From the NCBI GenBank assembly GCA_954871525.1, contig OX940868.1:19401056-19465055 (forward strand): a stretch of DNA of 64,000 nt, read 5' to 3'. The stretch comes from Parietaria judaica. Taxonomy: Eukaryota > Streptophyta > Magnoliopsida > Rosales > Urticaceae. Below, one piece after another: positions 60,551 to 64,000 of this stretch. Below the pieces are notes generated by a model that searched no databases, had not been told where the DNA came from, and saw only the letters and a list, made by a program, of their open reading frames with translations. Positions within the stretch are counted from its first letter, which is position 1. Each line of letters begins with the position of its first letter. The translations under genes were made by a program, and so were the position numbers.

Positions 60551-61184
60551 TGTTGGTTATGCCCGAACCCGATATTGTATCTCTCGGGTTATCGGATATC
60601 GACCCGATAACCATAACCGACATTATGAGCCCACTTGGGCCCAAGTATTAATTATGATTCATATTAATTATAATAGATTAATTAATTCATGATTAGGCTT
60701 TTAGAAAGCCCAATGGGTGGGCTTTTAGAAAGCCCACTAGGTCATGGGTATTATAAATACCCTAATATGACTCATAATTAAATAACACATCAAAACCCTA
60801 GCCTCCTAGAATTCGAGCTCCCCTCCTTGTGAGTCGAATTCGTTGCTAGCTCCCCGGTTCAATCAACGGTTGATCATCTAAACACCGACAAGGATCTAAC
60901 CTATCCTCCGAGGTGTTTTCCGGTCATCTAAGACGTTCCCGAGTGACGTGGTGGACGAAATAGAGGCGCAACACTTGAGGCGCTAAATCCGTATCAAAGA
61001 GAAATCGGCAAGCTCCAAAACCAAGGAATCGGCAGTTATTCGGTACAGTTGGCAAAAGTACCGAAGTTTGGTAACGACCTCTAAACGATATCTTAATTCT
61101 CGTAATTATTTTAGATCTTTATAGTTCGATGATATCCCGTGATTTCCGTCTCGGGATTGAGAAAAGTCATCGAAAAACCCAACA
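60551..61184 (+). repeat. 3' LTR of the copia element, 634 bp
   Basis: Starts tgttggttatgcccgaaccc and ends aaaaacccaaca, as the 5' LTR does. It carries about 45 extra bases (from about 60821, ctccttgtgagtcgaattcg onward) missing from the 5' LTR, and scattered single-base differences. Confidence 0.93.
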
Positions 61185-63049
61185 TTCTGAACTTTATATC
61201 AGTAATTATATATAAACAGTGATTATGAGAAGATATTTTAAACAAAATTAATATAAGATATTAATGTTTTAAGGGATATTTGAGGCATATTGTAAATTTT
61301 TATTATCGTAGCAAAAGTTCTAAAAATGAAAAAATAATTTTGTCGTTACGAATTTAAAACTTACCGCAAGATAAAATAAAATTTTAAAACTTATAACGGC
61401 ATAACTTTTTTTTAGTTTTTCTGAAACTTATTGCTACGGCAAATAATATTTAAAATATATCGACTTATAATGAGGTACTCCGTGATACTTTTACAGCAAA
61501 TATCCATTTTTAAATATTCCCATTCTTCGTATCGCACGTTCGAAATTATAGTCGTAAAATAACAACAATTTCTAAGCAAAAATATGTTGAAAATATACAT
61601 ATATATATATATATATATATATCATATCCATAATCAATGAGAGCAATAAATATAATTAGAGTTTTGACATTGATGGTCAGCAGTTTTGTCACAAGACCGT
61701 GTCTCAAAATATGAGCTTTAAATGACTCAGATAACAACAAATTGTCCAACTAAAGTTATCATTTTATTTTCAGTATTAATTCATTTAATTATATACAATT
61801 TACATAGCAATAATTGTGATATAGTTGCACTGTCCTTGTATTTAAATTAATTCTTCATCAATTAATATGTACAGGTTTTCACCATTATTATCAATCATTA
61901 TTACGCGGTAGACAACACAGTATTATGGTGGGCTCAGAATATATAATTTACTTAATTAGCCTTTATAGACAACGAAGAAAATGGTGAATTTTAGAACTGA
62001 ATTTATTATAATAAATTTGTCAAAGTTGATCTTTATATCTTATGTTAATAATAATTAATATGTAATGAGCTAATAAATAGATCATATATTGTGGTTGTAG
62101 TAATAATTTTATTATTATCATCATCAGTATATTGGTCTTAAATTGTTTATATTTGTTTACTTAAAATATAATTAATTTTTTCTAATTAAAGAAAAAGGTA
62201 AAACTGAGACCTGGCTTTCGACCTATTTCTATCGGTCTGATTCCGGTTTCAGAAAAGCCATTCTCGTAAAAAAAAATGAATGATAAAAAAGCAGGCAACC
62301 GCAAAATTTCTAAAATTAATTTTAAATGAAATTTGTAGCTATTTTTTAAGGCAATTTATAGCTATTTTTCTTCTTACGTAAAACCAGCAAAATCACATGC
62401 AATTATTGAAGAATAGATAGACAAATAAATAATAAAAAGATTGAATGAAATCTATGTAGAGAAACATGAGTATGAAGTGTCAAACGAAAAGTCAAAGGCT
62501 CTGTAAATTAATAAAAGAATATATAGAATAAGAAAAAGTCAAGAGAAGGTGTACAACAATACATTCAGTAGTTGAGGACAGCTTATAAATCTATATTAAT
62601 TAATATTAGAAAGAAAACAATGACTTTATTTTACGTACCAAACTATCGCATCAATATTAGATAGTGTCATCCACTCATAGTGTTTAGCAAATAGCAACAT
62701 AGATTAGATTGTATTATAATTAATTTTAGATAATCCACTTTTAGATTATTGGGGAATGAATTTGATCTCACGTGTTGGTTAATCTAAATGCAAATCCCAT
62801 CAACCAAATTTGATTTAGTTTAATCAATGTGAAAGAAGAAAAAAAAAACATTTTAGTGTTTAAGGTAAGATCATTATTCATAAAAGAAAAAAAGAACACT
62901 TTAAATTATATGTAAATAATTAATGATTTTATAATTCTTTTTTTTAATATATAACACTTACATTCGGTTGCTAAATTATAAATTTAAAGGAGTTTGAAAC
63001 TCGGTTATATTATGTTAGACTCGTGATTTTAATTTTATGAGAATTAGTT
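61185..63049. other. Intergenic, AT-rich, nothing recognised
   Basis: TA run at about 61597-61621; no coding potential. Confidence 0.5.
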
Positions 63050-63770
63050 TTAATGAGAAGGGCCGAAGAATTAATTTTACAAGATGTAATCAAAATCAAT
63101 AATGCTAATGTCGAAAAATGGATCAACACTAAAGCAGTTCAAGTCTTTATTTTGGGTTGGGCCCAATCTCTCCATGACGATCAAATTAGGCTTGAAGCTT
63201 TGATTCATCATTCTTGATAGGCCAAAAATATTTCCATAATTAACGCATTTGTCTTCGTATATGAGAAAACGAGAAAACATGAACTCAAAGGGGGTATGGA
63301 GGGGGTGCCTCCATATCCATCTTCGACGCTCAATATTAGTCGGGTATTTAAGTCGCAATATTTAAGAGAAAGAAAAAAGGAGGTTTTATCGCTTTAGAGA
63401 GCATTTTTTGTGAGTTGTTTCGAGTTTATTTGAGTTATCAGATTTATTGAAATGAGCTTCTATTTATAGAAGGGTGCAACGACCTCTTACTAACTAATAA
63501 TTACTTTGTTGGGCCCCTAAGCAATTAAGATATTGCTTGCGCGGTTCTCAGTGAGCGATACGCGATGCTTTTGATAAGTGATCAAAATGACTTTTAAAAA
63601 ATATATTCATGGGCCCATTTTTGCGGTATAAGTAACTAGACTCTTTTATTTACTTTTTTCGGGCCGAGTCTTGTTGATTTTTTGGGCTTTTAGCTGTTTT
63701 GGCCTCTTGGGCATGTTTTTTGGGCTGGGCTTAATTTCTCTGGGATCTTAAAAATAACCCATAATACCAA
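63050..63770 (-). mobile_element. Gypsy-like LTR fragment
   Basis: On the minus strand a ctataaatagaagctcattt promoter-like motif (about 63450-63470) is followed by a ctaatattgagcgtcgaaga phrase (about 63322-63341). That phrase closely matches one in the solo LTR at 30893-32225, at a comparable distance after the TATA motif. Terminal ends and target duplications were not found, so the limits are approximate. The minus-strand ORF at 63077-63358 lies inside and is probably fortuitous. Confidence 0.5.
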
Positions 63771-64000
63771 TTGTATCCCTGCCTTATGTGCTTTGTTTGA
63801 TCTGTATCTGAACTTCTGAAGATCTTCTGACTTCCTGAAATCAGTTGTGCCATATATTGCCAAATGGTGACTTTATTGGATCATGGTTTTATGATTTCAA
63901 TCTCAGTTACTCAATGATTCTTTGTTGACCTATTTATGGAAAATTCTTGTCATATCCAATGTTATAACAACTGTAGGATATTTCAAGCAGGTCTATTAGT

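Larger units (their letters stand above)
52741..61184 (+). mobile_element. Degenerate Ty1/copia LTR retrotransposon, 8.4 kb
   Basis: Complete architecture on the plus strand: 5' LTR, primer site, ~2-kb leader, gag, protease, integrase, reverse transcriptase, RNase H, ~1.1-kb 3' non-coding segment, polypurine tract and 3' LTR. The integrase-before-RT order is the Ty1/copia order. Several frame changes and stop codons break the coding region, so it is inactive. The 5-base flanks (gttat on the left, ttctg on the right) do not match. That suggests post-insertion rearrangement, inter-element recombination or mutation of the target duplication. Confidence 0.92.

Noticed and set aside
60495..60692. 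ORFs across the 3' LTR boundary
   Set aside because: They span the polypurine tract and LTR start; fortuitous.
1..64000. CRISPR array, operons, rRNA genes or organelle insertions
   Set aside because: None seen; spaced identical repeats and prokaryotic gene order are absent, and the genes are nuclear plant genes with introns.

Overview
This is nuclear DNA of a flowering plant, most likely a eudicot. It is strongly AT-rich, its genes are split by short GT..AG introns, long (TA)n runs are common, and the gene families are plant ones: a PLS-class PPR protein, group III WRKY factors, an LRR receptor kinase and DUF599 proteins. LTR retrotransposons, foldback MITEs and a hAT element fill much of the rest. 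I could not name the species. Exon boundaries below were read by eye from splice consensus and frame continuity; each spliced model given closes in frame.

Layout: 1-136 holds the first codons of a gene leaving the window (minus). SEC11, the signal peptidase catalytic subunit, lies at 1.6-3.6 kb (minus, 8 exons). A deleted hAT transposon lies at 5.0-7.1 kb. Two small two-exon genes (7.2-8.3 and 10.6-11.0 kb, minus) encode 51- and 52-residue secreted peptides that share an Asp-Asp-Pro-Trp-Cys-Cys core I do not recognise; a solo LTR lies between them. An LRR receptor kinase of the MIK2/At1g35710 type (13.9-17.4 kb, minus) is intact except for one in-frame TAG. RPB11, a small RNA polymerase II subunit, lies at 19.4-20.6 kb (minus, 5 exons).

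Two tandem group III WRKY genes (27.2-29.5 and 36.1-37.8 kb, plus) share exon structure and several promoter blocks, including a TGACG-rich module. Between them are a diverged minisatellite and two solo LTRs with exact 5-bp target duplications. A 1-kb foldback element (41.1-42.1 kb) and a perfect 56-bp-arm palindrome (43.0 kb) precede an intronless mitochondrial-type PPR gene (43.5-45.8 kb, plus). Two tandem DUF599 membrane-protein genes follow (47.5-50.4 kb, minus), then a second foldback element (51.5-52.2 kb). A degenerate 8.4-kb Ty1/copia element occupies 52.7-61.2 kb, and the window ends in AT-rich DNA with a gypsy-like LTR fragment.

The housekeeping genes (SEC11, RPB11, PPR) have no evident joint role. 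The most interesting group is at 7-17.6 kb: the two peptide genes and the receptor kinase lie on one strand, and each has a related ~115-bp repeat just upstream of its start. Any shared regulation, or a ligand-receptor link, is inference.
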